From the NCBI GenBank assembly GCA_001045575.1, contig LELG01000002.1, positions 1 through 52,221 of the forward strand: 52,221 nucleotides of DNA, given 5' to 3'. The position numbers and the translations under genes were made by a program. This DNA comes from Candidatus Burkholderia pumila (GTDB lineage: Bacteria; Pseudomonadota; Gammaproteobacteria; Burkholderiales; Burkholderiaceae). Position 1 is the stretch's first letter; every line of letters begins with the position of its first letter. The notes beneath the pieces are model-generated. The model had not been told where the DNA came from. It saw only the letters and a list, made by a program, of their open reading frames with translations, and did no database searches. Positions 18,909-29,234 of the stretch are shown one piece after another.

Positions 18909-20039
18909 TCAGTCGAAGAAGCTCTTCACGCGGTCAAACCAGCTCTTGCTCTGCGGACTATGCCGCGCGCCGCCTTCCGACAGCGACTTCTCGAACTGCT
19001 TCAGCAAATCGCGTTGCTGATCCGTGAGCTTGACCGGCGTTTCCACCTGCACGTGCACGTACAAATCGCCCGCGATGCTCGAACGCAAACCCTTGATGCC
19101 CTTGCCACGCAAGCGGAACGTCTTGCCCGACTGCGAGCCTTCCGGCACCGTAAAGCTCGCGCGGCCTGCCAGCGTCGGCACTTCGATCTCGCCGCCCAAC
19201 GCCGCCGTGGTGAACGAAATCGGCATCTGGCAATGCAGATCTTCGCCGTCGCGCTCGAACACGGAATGTTGCTTGATGTGGATTTCCACGTATAAATCAC
19301 CGCTCGGACCGCCATTGATGCCCGGCTCGCCATTTCCCGCCGAACGGATATGCATGCCGTCGTCGATGCCCGCCGGAATCTTCACTTCCAGCGTCTTCGT
19401 TTCCTTCACTTTGCCCTGACCGTGGCAATTCGTGCAGGGATCTGGAACGTACGTGCCGGTGCCGTGGCACTTCGGGCATGTCTGCTGGATGCTGAAAAAG
19501 CCCTGCGACATGCGCACCTGGCCCTGGCCATGACACGTCGGGCAAATTTCCGGCTTGGTGCCCGCCTTCGCGCCCGAGCCGTGGCAGACGTTGCAATTGA
19601 CCCAGCTCGGCACGCGAATCTGCGTGTCGTAGCCGTGCGCCGCCTGCTCCAGCGTGATTTCCATACTGTAGCGCAAGTCCGCGCCGCGATACACCTGCGG
19701 TCCGCCGCGCGCACCCGCGCCGCCAGCCGCCTGACCGAAGATGTCGCTGAAGATGTCGCCGAACGCATCGGCGAAGCCGCCGAAGCCTTGCGCGCCCGCG
19801 CCCGCCATGTTCGGATCGACACCCGCGTGGCCGTACTGATCGTACGCGGCGCGCTTTTGCGTATCGGAGAGCATTTCGTAGGCTTCCTTGCCTTCCTTGA
19901 AACTCTCTTCCGCCTTCTTGTTATCCGGATTGCGGTCAGGGTGATACTTCATCGCGAGCTTGCGATACGCCTTCTTGATCTCGTCGTCGCTCGCGTTTTT
20001 TGCTACGCCCAGAACGTCGTAGTAATCCCGTTTCGCCAT
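18909..20039 (-). CDS. dnaJ: Chaperone protein DnaJ
   Basis: DnaJ (Hsp40) delivers unfolded clients to DnaK and stimulates its ATPase. The 376-residue protein starts [12 protein letters not shown] at 20039. It has the J domain with HPD at residues 33-35, a glycine/phenylalanine-rich linker, four CxxCxGxG zinc-finger repeats ([32 protein letters not shown]) and two C-terminal client-binding domains. An in-frame extension to 20105 lacks family similarity, so the internal ATG was chosen. It is downstream of dnaK, but a terminator-like hairpin lies between them. No lesion is visible. Confidence 0.96.
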   Translation of the reverse strand: MAKRDYYDVLGVAKNASDDEIKKAYRKLAMKYHPDRNPDNKKAEESFKEGKEAYEMLSDTQKRAAYDQYGHAGVDPNMAGAGAQGFGGFADAFGDIFSDIFGQAAGGAGARGGPQVYRGADLRYSMEITLEQAAHGYDTQIRVPSWVNCNVCHGSGAKAGTKPEICPTCHGQGQVRMSQGFFSIQQTCPKCHGTGTYVPDPCTNCHGQGKVKETKTLEVKIPAGIDDGMHIRSAGNGEPGINGGPSGDLYVEIHIKQHSVFERDGEDLHCQMPISFTTAALGGEIEVPTLAGRASFTVPEGSQSGKTFRLRGKGIKGLRSSIAGDLYVHVQVETPVKLTDQQRDLLKQFEKSLSEGGARHSPQSKSWFDRVKSFFD

Positions 20040-20202
20040 GTCGGTTCGATGCCGCCGCGCTTGACCCGCGACGGATCCTGTCAGATACTTCCGGCGCTTC
20101 ATCAAACGAAGCGCCTCTGAAAAAACAACGTGCCCGGAGAGCCGTAAAGCTCGCCAGGCGCGTTACACGTAAGACGCCCAACGCGTCCCGGTCATATCAC
20201 CG

Positions 20203-20235
20203 AAAAGGCGCGCGACCGTTGTCAGTCGCGCGCCT
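20203..20235 (-). terminator. Intrinsic terminator after dnaK
   Basis: On the minus strand GGCGCGCGAC and its exact complement form a ten-base GC-rich stem around an eight-base loop (arms 20207-20216 and 20225-20234). The stem is followed by TTTT (complement of 20203-20206), 20 bases after the dnaK stop. The short T-run suggests partial termination before dnaJ. Confidence 0.75.
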
Positions 20236-20254
20236 CAAACAACTTAGTCCTTCC

Positions 20255-22201
20255 TTAATCCTTCTTCACTTCCTTGAAGTCGGCGTCGACCACATCGTCA
20301 GCGTGTTGGCTTGCGCCCGCATCCGCCGATGCATCCGCACCCGCTGCCGCGCTGGCCGCGCCTTGCTGTGCCTGTATGTCGGCATACATCTTCTCGCCCA
20401 GCTTCTGCGATGCCGTTGCCAACGCTTCCACCTTCGCGTCGATCGCTGCCTTGTCCGCCAAGTTGTCCTTCAGCGTGTCTTCCAGTTCCTTCAGCGCGGC
20501 TTCGATCTTTTCCTTCTCCGAAGCTTCCACCTTATCGCCGTACTCAGCGACAGCCTTCTTCGTGCTGTGAACCAGCGCATCGCCCTGATTACGCGCGTCG
20601 GCCAGTTCACGCAGCTTGTGATCTTCTTCCGCGTTCGCTTCGGCGTCCTTCACCATCTTGTCGATTTCCGCGTCCGTCAGACCCGAGTTCGCCTTGATGG
20701 TGATCTTGTTTTCCTTGCCGGTCGCCTTGTCCTTCGCGCCGACGTGCAGAATGCCGTTCGCGTCGATGTCGAAGGTCACTTCGATCTGCGGCACGCCGCG
20801 CGGTGCGGGCGGAATGCCTTCGAGGTTGAATTCGCCGAGCAGCTTGTTGCCCGCGGCCATTTCACGCTCGCCCTGATACACCTTGATGGTCACGGCCGAC
20901 TGGCTGTCGTCCGCCGTCGAATACACTTGCGCGTGCTTCGTCGGGATCGTAGTGTTCTTGTTGATCATCTTGGTCATTACGCCGCCGAGCGTTTCGATGC
21001 CCAGCGACAGCGGCGTCACGTCCAGCAGCAGCACGTCCTTGCGGTCGCCCGACAGAACCTGACCTTGAATCGCGGCGCCGACTGCAACGGCTTCGTCCGG
21101 GTTCACGTCACGACGCGGATCCTTGCCGAAGAACTCCTTCACCTTTTCCTGCACTTTCGGCATACGCGTCATGCCGCCGACGAGAATCACGTCGTCGATT
21201 TCGCCGACCTTCACGCCTGCGTCCTTGATCGCAATGCGGCACGGCTCGATGGTGCGATCGATCAGTTCCTCGACCAGCGCTTCCAGCTTGGCGCGCGTGA
21301 ACTTGAGGTTCAAGTGTTTCGGACCCGATGCATCCGCCGTAATGTACGGCAGGTTGATGTCGGTCTGCGCCGTGGACGACAGTTCGATCTTGGCCTTTTC
21401 AGCGGCTTCCTTCAGGCGTTGCAGCGCGAGCATGTCCTTCGACAGATCGACACCCTGCTCCTTCTTGAACTCGCCGATGATGTAATCGATGATGCGTTGG
21501 TCGAAGTCTTCACCGCCGAGGAACGTATCGCCGTTCGTCGAGAGCACTTCAAACTGCTTTTCACCGTCCACTTTCGCGATTTCGATGATCGAGATGTCGA
21601 ACGTGCCGCCGCCGAGGTCGAACACGGCGATCTTGCGGTCGCCCTTTTCAGCCTTGTCGAGACCGAACGCCAGCGCGGCTGCCGTCGGCTCGTTGATGAT
21701 GCGCTTCACTTCCAGACCGGCGATGCGGCCTGCGTCCTTTGTTGCCTGACGCTGGCTGTCGTTGAAATAAGCAGGCACCGTGATGACGGCTTCCGTCACC
21801 GGCTCGCCGAGGTAGTCTTCGGCGGTCTTCTTCATCTTGCGCAGCACTTCAGCCGAAACCTGCGACGGCGCGAGGTTCTTGCCGTGGGCTTCGACCCATG
21901 CGTCGCCGTTGTCGTGCTTGACGATTTTGTAGGGCATCAGGTTGATGTCCTTCTGAACTTCCTTCTCGTCGAAGCGGCGGCCGATCAGGCGCTTGACCGC
22001 GTACAGCGTGTTCTTCGGGTTGGTGACCGACTGACGCTTCGCCGGCGCGCCGACGAGGATCTTGTTGTCATCCATATACGCGATGATCGACGGCGTGGTG
22101 CGCGCGCCTTCCGAGTTTTCGATGACCTTGACCGAACTACCTTCCATCAGCGCCACGCACGAATTCGTGGTGCCGAGGTCGATGCCGATGATTTTGCCCA
22201 T
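20255..22201 (-). CDS. dnaK: Chaperone protein DnaK (Hsp70)
   Basis: DnaK is the ATP-driven Hsp70 chaperone. The intact 648-residue protein begins [20 protein letters not shown]. It has the ATPase signatures [15 protein letters not shown] and [14 protein letters not shown], the interdomain linker region [19 protein letters not shown], a substrate-binding domain, and a helical lid ending in an acidic, alanine-rich tail ([28 protein letters not shown] read in parts). A good AGGAGAG site lies upstream of the start. A possible heat-shock promoter is about 110 bases upstream. Gene order is grpE, broken thioredoxin-like gene, dnaK, dnaJ. Confidence 0.97.
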   Translation of the reverse strand: MGKIIGIDLGTTNSCVALMEGSSVKVIENSEGARTTPSIIAYMDDNKILVGAPAKRQSVTNPKNTLYAVKRLIGRRFDEKEVQKDINLMPYKIVKHDNGDAWVEAHGKNLAPSQVSAEVLRKMKKTAEDYLGEPVTEAVITVPAYFNDSQRQATKDAGRIAGLEVKRIINEPTAAALAFGLDKAEKGDRKIAVFDLGGGTFDISIIEIAKVDGEKQFEVLSTNGDTFLGGEDFDQRIIDYIIGEFKKEQGVDLSKDMLALQRLKEAAEKAKIELSSTAQTDINLPYITADASGPKHLNLKFTRAKLEALVEELIDRTIEPCRIAIKDAGVKVGEIDDVILVGGMTRMPKVQEKVKEFFGKDPRRDVNPDEAVAVGAAIQGQVLSGDRKDVLLLDVTPLSLGIETLGGVMTKMINKNTTIPTKHAQVYSTADDSQSAVTIKVYQGEREMAAGNKLLGEFNLEGIPPAPRGVPQIEVTFDIDANGILHVGAKDKATGKENKITIKANSGLTDAEIDKMVKDAEANAEEDHKLRELADARNQGDALVHSTKKAVAEYGDKVEASEKEKIEAALKELEDTLKDNLADKAAIDAKVEALATASQKLGEKMYADIQAQQGAASAAAGADASADAGASQHADDVVDADFKEVKKD

Positions 22202-22308
22202 TTTTTATACTCTCCTAACTTTGATCGCAGTGATGTTGCGGCGGGTTGTGCGCCCGTTTTGAGTCGTCGATTACCGGGCCGAACGCCCAAAATTCATTAC
22301 CTGTAAGC

Positions 22309-22337
22309 AAGATAAGCCCGCCGATTTCGATTTCAAG
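22309..22337 (-). promoter_or_regulatory. Possible sigma-32 promoter of dnaK
   Basis: On the minus strand the element CTTGAAA (22331-22337) matches the heat-shock -35 consensus exactly. It is followed after 14 bases by CTTATCTT (22309-22316), a poor match to CCCCATNT. The position about 110 bases before dnaK suits a promoter. I found no CIRCE (TTAGCACTC...GAGTGCTAA) element nearby. Confidence 0.45.
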
Positions 22338-22370
22338 ACCCTGAAAGTGATGCGGTCTATAACTTTTTTG

Positions 22371-22637
22371 CTACTCCGCTACCGCGCTGATCTTTGCGCG
22401 CGCTGCGGTGACCGCCGCCTCACAATGCCCCTTTCTCAGGTGGAGCGCGCGAATTTCGTCGGACTTTGCGAGCATCGCTTTCTTGGCGATTTCGCAGTTG
22501 AAGCAGTCCAGACCCAGAAGAACATCACGGCCAGTTCGTCGCCCGCGGACGCCAGGCCGACGTCGAAAACCGGCGGCGTCCAGCTCCTGCATACCGAAGG
22601 CGGAAAAGGCGGTGGTGTCGACCGGCATCTGAGCCAT
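22371..22637 (-). pseudogene. Thioredoxin-like protein, frameshifted and internally deleted
   Basis: The start MAQMPVDTTAFSAFGMQELD is followed by a frameshifted stretch and then the redox site GLDCFNCEIAKKAMLAK, with CFNC in place of the usual CGPC. About 40 residues after EIRALHLR are missing: the frame passes straight to the C-terminal AAVTAARAKISAVAE. Thioredoxin-like proteins of this type sit between grpE and dnaK in Burkholderia. The loss removes most of the fold. It begins seven bases after grpE, so it was in the same transcript. Confidence 0.75.
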
Positions 22638-22644
22638 CGAAGCG

Positions 22645-23235
22645 TTACTTCGGTGCGGCGACGGTCACGAGCGCCGGACGCAGCACGCGGTCCGAAATCA
22701 CGTAACCCTTTTGCAGCACGGTCACAACCGTATTCGGGTCCTGCTCGGCGGGCACCATAGAAATAGCCTGATGGCGATGCGGATCGAACTTCTCGCCCAC
22801 CGGATTCAGCGCGACGACGCGGCCCTTTTCCAGCGCGCCGGTCAGTTGCTTGAGCGTCAGTTCGACGCCCTCGCGCACCTTGGCGAGATCGCTGGATTGA
22901 TCGGCCAGCGCGGCTTCGAGGCTGTCGAGCACCGGCAGCAGGTTTTCCGCGAAATTCTCGATGGCGAATTTATGCGCCTTCTGCACGTCTTCCTGACCAC
23001 GGCGTCGGACGTTTTCTGTTTCCGCCTTGGTGCGCAGAAATTCTTCCTGAAGCGCGGCGATCTTTGCTTGCGCTTCGGCGAGTGCGGCTTCCGTTTCGTT
23101 CGGCGCGTCTTGAGGCGCGGCCGCCGCATCGGCGGGCGCAGCGGTTTGAGGAGCCTGATTGTCGGCGACCTGGCGCGCGGTTTCGTCGGCGGGCGTCGGG
23201 TTCTGGCTAGGCGAATTCTCTTGCGTGTTTTCCAT
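22645..23235 (-). CDS. grpE: Nucleotide exchange factor GrpE
   Basis: GrpE releases ADP from DnaK and so sets the pace of the Hsp70 cycle. The 196-residue protein has a long low-complexity N-terminus rich in Ala, Pro and Gln. A coiled-coil helix follows ([40 protein letters not shown]), then the beta-wing domain with [12 protein letters not shown] and [21 protein letters not shown]. The length is normal and the frame is intact. A sigma-32-type promoter lies about 120 bases upstream. It leads the grpE-dnaK-dnaJ block on the minus strand. Confidence 0.95.
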   Translation of the reverse strand: MENTQENSPSQNPTPADETARQVADNQAPQTAAPADAAAAPQDAPNETEAALAEAQAKIAALQEEFLRTKAETENVRRRGQEDVQKAHKFAIENFAENLLPVLDSLEAALADQSSDLAKVREGVELTLKQLTGALEKGRVVALNPVGEKFDPHRHQAISMVPAEQDPNTVVTVLQKGYVISDRVLRPALVTVAAPK

Positions 23236-23355
23236 GTCGCTGAATATCTAATGCTGTGAGTAAAGGATGCGAAGCACTTTCCGGTTCACGCGAACCGTTA
23301 CGGATTGTGGCAGCGGCTGAATTCCGGCTCTGCGCTATTTTGCACTAGCGGTAGA

Positions 23356-23382
23356 ACTTGGGGGCATAAAAGGTTTTTCAAG
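23356..23382 (-). promoter_or_regulatory. Sigma-32 (heat-shock) promoter of grpE
   Basis: On the minus strand CTTGAAA (23376-23382), a 12-base spacer and CCCCAAGT (23356-23363) closely fit the heat-shock consensus CTTGAAA-N11-15-CCCCATNT. It lies about 120 bases upstream of grpE in the right orientation. The fit is better than at dnaK. Confidence 0.6.
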
Positions 23383-23682
23383 TGCCCGACAGTCGATTTT
23401 TCGGACGAAAACCGTGGCTCACGGTCGATCTCGGTGAAAGATGGCGCGAAGCAGGCTCGGAGAAGGCGCGACGAAAGCAAATTGCTTTCAAAAGCAATCG
23501 GTAACAGGCATTTCGCCGCACCGCGCAATTCAAATTGAGGGAATTGACACCCTCTCCTACACTTCCAAGAAGCACTACATAAACATGTTAATCCTAATCC
23601 TACGAATGCTTCAATAACCACCGCTGAGCCTTCGCCCGTTTCCCGATCTGCATGCGGATCCGCCCGTTCGCCGGGAGGTACC
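23383..23682. other. Intergenic region between grpE promoter and small ORF, no gene recognised
   Basis: No gene of known family is visible in these 300 bases. A TTGACA hexamer occurs near 23544 on the plus strand, without a clear -10 at normal spacing. It could belong to a promoter for the small secreted-peptide ORF at 23683. Confidence 0.3.
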
Positions 23683-23812
23683 ATGAAATTGACCTTTGCT
23701 ATCTATCGCGGTGGTTGCTCTGGTACTGGTTGCGGGAACGACCACCATCTGCGCGCTTCCGGCGCTGTCCCGGACCGCACAACCGAGTTCGGCGGCGTGC
23801 AGGCGGCCATAG
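23683..23812 (+). pseudogene. Small secreted or membrane peptide, probable +1 frameshift
   Basis: An ATG at 23683 follows a strong GGAGGT site. The first codons read MKLT. If one T of the run at 23695-23697 is removed, the frame continues with a clean hydrophobic stretch LLSIAVVALVLVAGTTTICA and a Pro/Ser-rich tail, ending at a TAG at 23810-23812. That gives a peptide of about 42 residues with a signal-peptide or single-helix character. As written, the ATG frame instead gives unrelated text of about 55 residues. I recognise no family. The good ribosome site argues that it was once translated. Confidence 0.4.
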
Positions 23813-23821
23813 AAAACTACT

Positions 23822-24218
23822 TCAGTCCTGACCTGAAAATTTGTCGATGATCCGACGGTCCCGCTTCGTCGGCCTGCCCTGCATGCCGGCGGCGGGTTTG
23901 CGGAACGTCTTGCGCCGTTCGGCTTCGGCGAGCCGTTTCGCGCGTCCTCGTCCTTCCTCGGTTTCCGAATAAAGCGTCTGCGCGCACGTCGCAGACGCCG
24001 AGCACTTCGACCTGCCACACGAGCCGCTCGATATCGATCTCGACGATATCGCCCACGCGCACGTACTTCGACGGCTTCACATTTGCGCCGCCGATCTTCA
24101 CGCGGCCTTTCTCGACCGCACCGCTTGCGAGCGAGCGCGTCTTGAAGAAGCGCTCCGCCCATGACCATTTGTCAATGCGTAACTTCGCACCGGGTTCCGT
24201 CGAAATCTTGTAATTCAT
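23822..24218 (-). pseudogene. hslR: S4-domain RNA-binding protein (Hsp15-like), frameshifted
   Basis: Hsp15 (HslR) binds stalled 50S subunits carrying nascent chains. The N-terminal S4 domain is intact: LRIDKWSWAERFFKTRSLA, GAVEKGRVKIGG, YVRVGDIVEIDIERLVWQVEVLGV. Near 23985 the frame shifts. The basic C-terminal tail can be read in another frame as YSETEEGRGRAKRLAEAERR and MQGRPTKRDRRIIDKFSGQD, stopping at 23822. A single indel explains the break, and the S4 domain alone would still be made with a foreign tail. It is next to hemH in the standard order. Confidence 0.82.
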
Positions 24219-24243
24219 CCGTCGATGCTGATAAAAACCCGCG

Positions 24244-25311
24244 TCAAGCCAATGCCGACAGCGGTTCCGACACGATCACCGGCCATCCTTGCAGATGCTG
24301 GGCCGCAATTTCCCCGAGCGCCTTGATCCATACCGGCGATGCGTTCAGGCAGGGAATCCGGTGGAAATGCTTGCCGCCCGCCTTGATGAATTCGTCACGC
24401 ACTTCAAGCCCGATTTCCTCGATGGTTTCGAGGCAATCCGCCGTGAAGCCCGGACAAAACACATCGACGCGCTGCACGCCGCCTGCCCCGAGTTCCGCGA
24501 GCGTCGGCGCGGTGTACGGCTGAAGCCATTCCGCGCGCCCGAAGCGTGATTGAAACGTGACGCGGCATTCCACCGGCGACAACCCGAGCGCCGACGCGAG
24601 CAGCGAACCGGTCAACTGACATTGATCGTGATAAGGATCGCCCAGGTCCATCGTACGTTTGGGCACGCCATGGAAACTCAACACCAGTTTGTCGCCCGAC
24701 GGGAAATCCGGCGCGACGTGCAGTTTCCAGTATTCGTGGACGTGTTCGGCCAGCGCCGAGATATACGCGGGATGATCGGCGTAATGGCGAATGGTGCGGA
24801 TTTCGGGCTGATTGCGCACGCGCCTGAGCGCAGCGAAAGCGTCGTCGAACGCGGTGGCCGTGGTGGACGACGAGTATTGCGGATACATAGGCAACAGCAG
24901 AATGCGTTCAGTGCCTTCGAGCTTCAACTGATTGAGCATCGCGCCGATGCCGGGCGTGCTGTAGCGCATCGCATAATCGACGATCACCTGATAGTCGTTC
25001 GCTGCGAACAATCTCCGCAAGCCTTCGACCTGCTTCTCTGTATACACGCGCAAGGGCGAGCCTTCCGGCATCCACACCTGCGCATATTTTTTAGCCGATG
25101 CGCGACTGCGAAACGGCAGGATCGCGCCGTGCAAGATAAGTTGCCAGACCATCGCCGGGATTTCGACGACGCGCGGATCAGAGAGGAATTGCGCGAGATA
25201 TTTGCGTACCGCTCGCGGCGTGGGCACGTCCGGCGTGCCGAGGTTGATCAGCAATACCGCGACGCGATGTGAAGCGCTGTGCTGCGAAGGCAACTCAAGG
25301 TCGAAACGCAT
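24244..25311 (-). CDS. hemH: Ferrochelatase
   Basis: Ferrochelatase inserts ferrous iron into protoporphyrin IX, the final step of heme synthesis, at the inner face of the membrane. The 355-residue protein has the expected N-terminal [20 protein letters not shown] and the [11 protein letters not shown] block. The catalytic His214 lies in [10 protein letters not shown], and the acidic helix is in [20 protein letters not shown]. Length and motifs are normal. It lies between hrcA and hslR on the same strand. No lesion is visible. Confidence 0.95.
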   Translation of the reverse strand: MRFDLELPSQHSASHRVAVLLINLGTPDVPTPRAVRKYLAQFLSDPRVVEIPAMVWQLILHGAILPFRSRASAKKYAQVWMPEGSPLRVYTEKQVEGLRRLFAANDYQVIVDYAMRYSTPGIGAMLNQLKLEGTERILLLPMYPQYSSSTTATAFDDAFAALRRVRNQPEIRTIRHYADHPAYISALAEHVHEYWKLHVAPDFPSGDKLVLSFHGVPKRTMDLGDPYHDQCQLTGSLLASALGLSPVECRVTFQSRFGRAEWLQPYTAPTLAELGAGGVQRVDVFCPGFTADCLETIEEIGLEVRDEFIKAGGKHFHRIPCLNASPVWIKALGEIAAQHLQGWPVIVSEPLSALA

Positions 25312-25447
25312 AAAGGAACACCGCCGCTCGGTTCGTAAAAAAGTTGAGATCCATTATATATAGTAGCGGCAGGTTTTGAATCCCATCGTTAGCCGAATGG
25401 CTGAGTGGCGCACGCTCGCGGCGCGCTGCAAGGCAAGATAAGAGCGT

Positions 25448-26464
25448 TATTGCTGACTGAGCGACATCGACAGCAACCGCGTGGCGATATCGACGATGGG
25501 AATCACACGGTTGTACGCCATGCGCGTCGGGCCACAATCACGCCCAGCGTGCCGACGGATCTTTCCCGTTCACCTCGTAAGGCACCGTCACGACGCTCAT
25601 TTTCTCGATCGGCACGAGATTCGATTCTCCGCCGATGAAGATCTGCACACCCTGAGCGTGACTCGACACATCGAGCAATAATTGCAGGAGGCTGGTCTTT
25701 TGATCGAACAAATCGAACAACTTGCGCAGGCGCGCCATGTCGGACGAAAGGTCCGCGACTTCGAGCAGATTGCGCTCGCCGGAGATGAGAGCACGGTCTC
25801 GCCGGGATCCGTCTCCACCGTGCTCGCGACAACGGCGGCCTGCATTAGCGCGGTCATGTCGCCGCGAACTGATCTATTTCCTCGCGAAGTCGGCGGCGTA
25901 CCTCGTCGAAGGACAGGCCCGCGAAATGCGTGTTGATATAGTTGGACGCTTAGGTGAGCTGCGAGGGCGAGTAGTCGCGCGTGGCCATCATCCGGTTCTG
26001 CACATCGCCTTCCGGTGTCACGATGATGAGCAGAATGCGCTTGTCCGACAGCCGCATGAACTCGATCTGCTTGGACATGTGACTGCGGCGCGGCGTGAGG
26101 ATGACATCGGCGAACGACGACAGGCTGAACAGCACGCTCGCCGCTGCCGCCGCGACGAATTTTCTGCGGCTCCTCGCCTTGCAGACGGGTTTTGACGGCA
26201 GTCGTCATAGCTTCGTCGCGCGGGCTTCGACGGTTAGCATGGTGTCGACGAAGAGCCGGTAGCCGTGCGGCGTGGGAATGCGTCCGGCGGAGGTATGCGG
26301 GCTGACGACGAGTCCGAGGTCTTCGAGATCGGACATGACGTTGCGGATGGTCGTGGGGCTCAGATCCAGCCCGGAATGCCGCGCGGCGAACCGACCGGCT
26401 GACCTTCGGCGATATAACGCTCGATCAACGTCTTGAGGAGGGTTTGGACACGTGGGTCTAGCAT
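25448..26464 (-). pseudogene. hrcA: Heat-inducible transcription repressor HrcA, broken
   Basis: HrcA binds CIRCE operators to repress groE and, in some bacteria, dnaK operons. Here the N-terminal winged helix is readable in pieces: [20 protein letters not shown] from the ATG at 26464, then after a shift [21 protein letters not shown] and [19 protein letters not shown]. Later pieces are [29 protein letters not shown] before an in-frame stop at about 25950, and the C-terminal [18 protein letters not shown] ending at 25448. Several frameshifts and a stop make it clearly inactive, while its usual targets in this window remain intact. Confidence 0.9.
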
Positions 26465-26517
26465 GGACGAATTTTAGCGCAAGGGACGCGGCGCACCGCG
26501 CCGCGCTCACTTCAATG

Positions 26518-26560
26518 TTTGTTCCATTCTATATATAGAGTATAGAGACACAAGTGCGTG
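26518..26560 (-). promoter_or_regulatory. AT-rich promoter-like segment upstream of hrcA
   Basis: A short AT-rich island lies between the divergent hrcA remnant and nadK. On the minus strand it has TTGTGT followed by TATATATAGAAT, which could be -35 and -10 elements for hrcA. A similar CCATT...TATATATAG string occurs near 25351 upstream of hemH. The assignment is weak. Confidence 0.3.
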
Positions 26561-26639
26561 CTCGCGCGCAAGATGACGGTTTCTCCGTCTCGCGCCGCAC
26601 GTAGTTCATTTAGCCTTGTACCTATGGTGTAATGCCAGC

Positions 26640-27533
26640 ATGGAAATTGGCCAATTCAAGACTGTCGCGCTCGTCGGGCGCACCAACACGCCGGGCATCG
26701 AAGCGCCGCTACGCACCATCGCCGATCTGCTTGCGAAGCAAGGCTTCGAAGTCGTGTTCGAAGCGGGCACCGCAAAGGACGTCGGCGTAAGCGAATATCC
26801 GGCGCTGTCGGTGGCGGAAATCGGCGCGCGCGCGGACGTTGCCATAGTGCTCGGCGGCGACGGCACCATGCTCGGCGTGGGACGCCAGCTCGCGCCGTAC
26901 AAGACGCCGCTCATCGGCGTGAATCACGGGCGGCTCGGTTTCATCACCGACATTGCGCTCAAGGAAATGCACGAGATCGTGCCGCAAATGCTCGCCGGGC
27001 AATTCGAACGCGAGGAGCGCACGCTGCTCGAAGCACGCATCGTGCGGGAAGACAAGCCCATTTATCACGCGCTCGCGTTCAACGACGTCGTGGTGAATCG
27101 CAGCGGCTTTTCGGGCATGGCGGAACTGCGCGTGTCCGTCGATGGGCACTTCATGTACAACCAGCGTTCGGACGGCTTGATCGTGGCGACGCCGACCGGC
27201 TCGACGGCCTACGCATTGTCATCGTCCGGGCCGATACTGCATCCACAACTGGGCGGCTTCGTGCTCGTGCCCATTGCGCCGCATTCGCTCTCCAACCGAC
27301 CGATCGTGCTGCCCGATGACTCCAAGGTGACTATCCAGATCATCGGCGGGCGCGACGTGAACGTGAACTTCGACATGCAGTCGTTCACTGCCGTCGAACT
27401 GAACGATTCCATCGAAATGCGGCGTTCGCGGCATACGGTGCCGGTGCTGCATCCGGTCGGCTATAGCACGTACGCCACGCTGCGAAAGAAGCTGCATTGG
27501 AACGAGCATCCGTCGCAGGATACGAACGTCTGA
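26640..27533 (+). CDS. nadK: NAD kinase
   Basis: NAD kinase makes NADP from NAD using ATP or polyphosphate. The start ATG at 26640 ([14 protein letters not shown]) gives 297 residues. The signature [13 protein letters not shown] has GGDGT at residues 72-76. The NAD-binding [31 protein letters not shown] and [15 protein letters not shown] blocks are all present. It diverges from hrcA and is followed by recN 48 bases downstream, the standard order. An in-frame extension to 26616 has no homology. The gene is intact. Confidence 0.95.
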   Translation: MEIGQFKTVALVGRTNTPGIEAPLRTIADLLAKQGFEVVFEAGTAKDVGVSEYPALSVAEIGARADVAIVLGGDGTMLGVGRQLAPYKTPLIGVNHGRLGFITDIALKEMHEIVPQMLAGQFEREERTLLEARIVREDKPIYHALAFNDVVVNRSGFSGMAELRVSVDGHFMYNQRSDGLIVATPTGSTAYALSSSGPILHPQLGGFVLVPIAPHSLSNRPIVLPDDSKVTIQIIGGRDVNVNFDMQSFTAVELNDSIEMRRSRHTVPVLHPVGYSTYATLRKKLHWNEHPSQDTNV

Positions 27534-27581
27534 CTCTTCTGCTGAGTCGAAAACCCGAAAAACCGAAACCCCGAAGCATCC

Positions 27582-29234
27582 ATGCTCCGTCATCTTGCCA
27601 TTCGAGACTTTGTCATCGTTGCCACGCTAGATATCGAGTTCAATTCCGGCTTTACGGTTTTTTCGGGCGAAACCGGTGCGGGTAAATCCATTCTGATCGA
27701 TGCCCTCGCGCTGACTTTGGGCGCGCGCGCAGACGCGAGCGTCGTGCGCACCGGGCGGGCGCGCGCGGATATCACCGCTGAGTTCTCTGTTTATCCGCAA
27801 GTCACGCGCTGGCTGGAAAAGCATGCGCTCTCGCAGGACGGCGATCTCGTGATGCTGCGCCGGGTCATCGATTCGGGCGGGCGTTCGCGGGCGTTCATCA
27901 ACGGCACGCCAGCGACGCTGGCGCAACTGCGCGAAGTCGGCGAAATACTCGTGGATATCCACGGCCAGCACGCGCACCAACTCTTGATGCGTCCGGATGC
28001 GCAACGCGAACTCTTCGACGCGCATGCCGGTTTGACGGATACCGCGAGCGCCGTAAACCGCGCCTGGCACGCGTGGCGCGACGCGCAACACGCGGTCGAC
28101 GAAGCACAGAGTCACGACCGCGAACTGCAGCTGGAACGCGAGCGGTTCGCGTGGCAGTTGAGCGAATTCGACAAGCTCGCGCCGCAAGCGGGCGAATGGG
28201 AAGAAGTGAGCGCGGAGCATCACCGGCTGTCGCATTCGGCGAGTCTGATCGATGGCGTGCAGGGCGCGCTCGGCGTGCTCTCCGAATCCGACGAAGCCAT
28301 GATCTCGCAACTCGGTACCATCATCTCGAAGCTGCGCAGCCTCGCGGATATCGATCCCGCCCTGAACGATGCGCTCGCCGCGCTCGAACCTGCCGAGATT
28401 CAGTTGCAGGAAGCGTCGTACTCGCTGTCGCATTACGAGCAGCGGCTGGAACTCGATCCTGACCGGCTTGCGCAGGTCGAGAAGCGCATGGACCAGCTTC
28501 ATTCGACGGCGCGCAAATTCCGGCTTCAGCCCGAAGCACTGCCGGAAGAACACGAAACGCGCCGCCGTCAGCTTGCCGAACTCGATGCCACCGCTGATCT
28601 GGACGCGTTGAACGCTGCTGCCGAAAAAGCGCACAAGGCGTATCTGGACGAGGCAAAAAAACTGTCCAAATCACGCGCTAAAGCCGCGAAAGCATTATCG
28701 AAAGCCGTCACCGAAGGCATGCAGGAATTGTCGATGGCGGGCGGCAGCTTCGACGTCGCGCTCGTGCCGCTGGCCGAAGGCGGCGCGAACGGGCTGGAAC
28801 AGATCGAATTCCGCGTCGCCGGTCATGCTGGCGTGGGGTTGAGGCCGCTGACGAAGGTCGCCTCGGGCGGCGAACTGGCGCGGATCAGTCTTGCGCTGGC
28901 GATGATCGCCAGCACCGCGAGTCCCACTCCTACGCTCATCTTCGACGAAGTGGATACAGGCATTGGTGGCGGCGTGGCGGAAGTCGTCGGGCACTTGCTG
29001 CATCAGCTCGGGCGCGATCGTCAAGTGCTGTGCGTTACACACTTGCCGCAGGTCGCGGCGCGCGGCGATCAGCATTTCCAGGTCGCCAAATCCTCGGACG
29101 ATGCAGGCGGAACGGTAAGCACGGTCACGCAACTCGACAAGTCGAAGCGCATCGAAGAAGTCGCGCGGATGCTGGGCGGGCTGGAAATCACCGCGACCAC
29201 ACGCAAGCATGCGAAGGAAATGCTGGCGGCGTGA
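27582..29234 (+). CDS. recN: DNA repair protein RecN
   Basis: RecN is an SMC-like ATPase used in double-strand-break repair. The 550-residue protein starts MLRHLAIRDFVIV and has Walker A FSGETGAGKS at about 28-36. Two long coiled-coil arms follow (about 150-370). The C-terminal head carries the ABC signature ASGGELARISLALAMI and Walker B TLIFDEVDTGIGGGVAEVV. It ends with KHAKEMLAA. The gene is intact. Its last 47 bases overlap the converging glycosyltransferase-like gene. Confidence 0.95.
   Translation: MLRHLAIRDFVIVATLDIEFNSGFTVFSGETGAGKSILIDALALTLGARADASVVRTGRARADITAEFSVYPQVTRWLEKHALSQDGDLVMLRRVIDSGGRSRAFINGTPATLAQLREVGEILVDIHGQHAHQLLMRPDAQRELFDAHAGLTDTASAVNRAWHAWRDAQHAVDEAQSHDRELQLERERFAWQLSEFDKLAPQAGEWEEVSAEHHRLSHSASLIDGVQGALGVLSESDEAMISQLGTIISKLRSLADIDPALNDALAALEPAEIQLQEASYSLSHYEQRLELDPDRLAQVEKRMDQLHSTARKFRLQPEALPEEHETRRRQLAELDATADLDALNAAAEKAHKAYLDEAKKLSKSRAKAAKALSKAVTEGMQELSMAGGSFDVALVPLAEGGANGLEQIEFRVAGHAGVGLRPLTKVASGGELARISLALAMIASTASPTPTLIFDEVDTGIGGGVAEVVGHLLHQLGRDRQVLCVTHLPQVAARGDQHFQVAKSSDDAGGTVSTVTQLDKSKRIEEVARMLGGLEITATTRKHAKEMLAA

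Noticed and set aside
20000-22306. A 768-codon open frame on the plus strand opposite dnaK and dnaJ's start
   Set aside because: It is the well-known type of long antisense frame created by codon bias opposite dnaK; the sense strand has the complete, conserved DnaK and the antisense protein is low-complexity His/Arg/Val-rich text without family motifs.
22202-23400. Search for CIRCE (HrcA operator) upstream of dnaK and grpE
   Set aside because: No TTAGCACTC-N9-GAGTGCTAA-like repeat is present; only sigma-32-like elements are seen.
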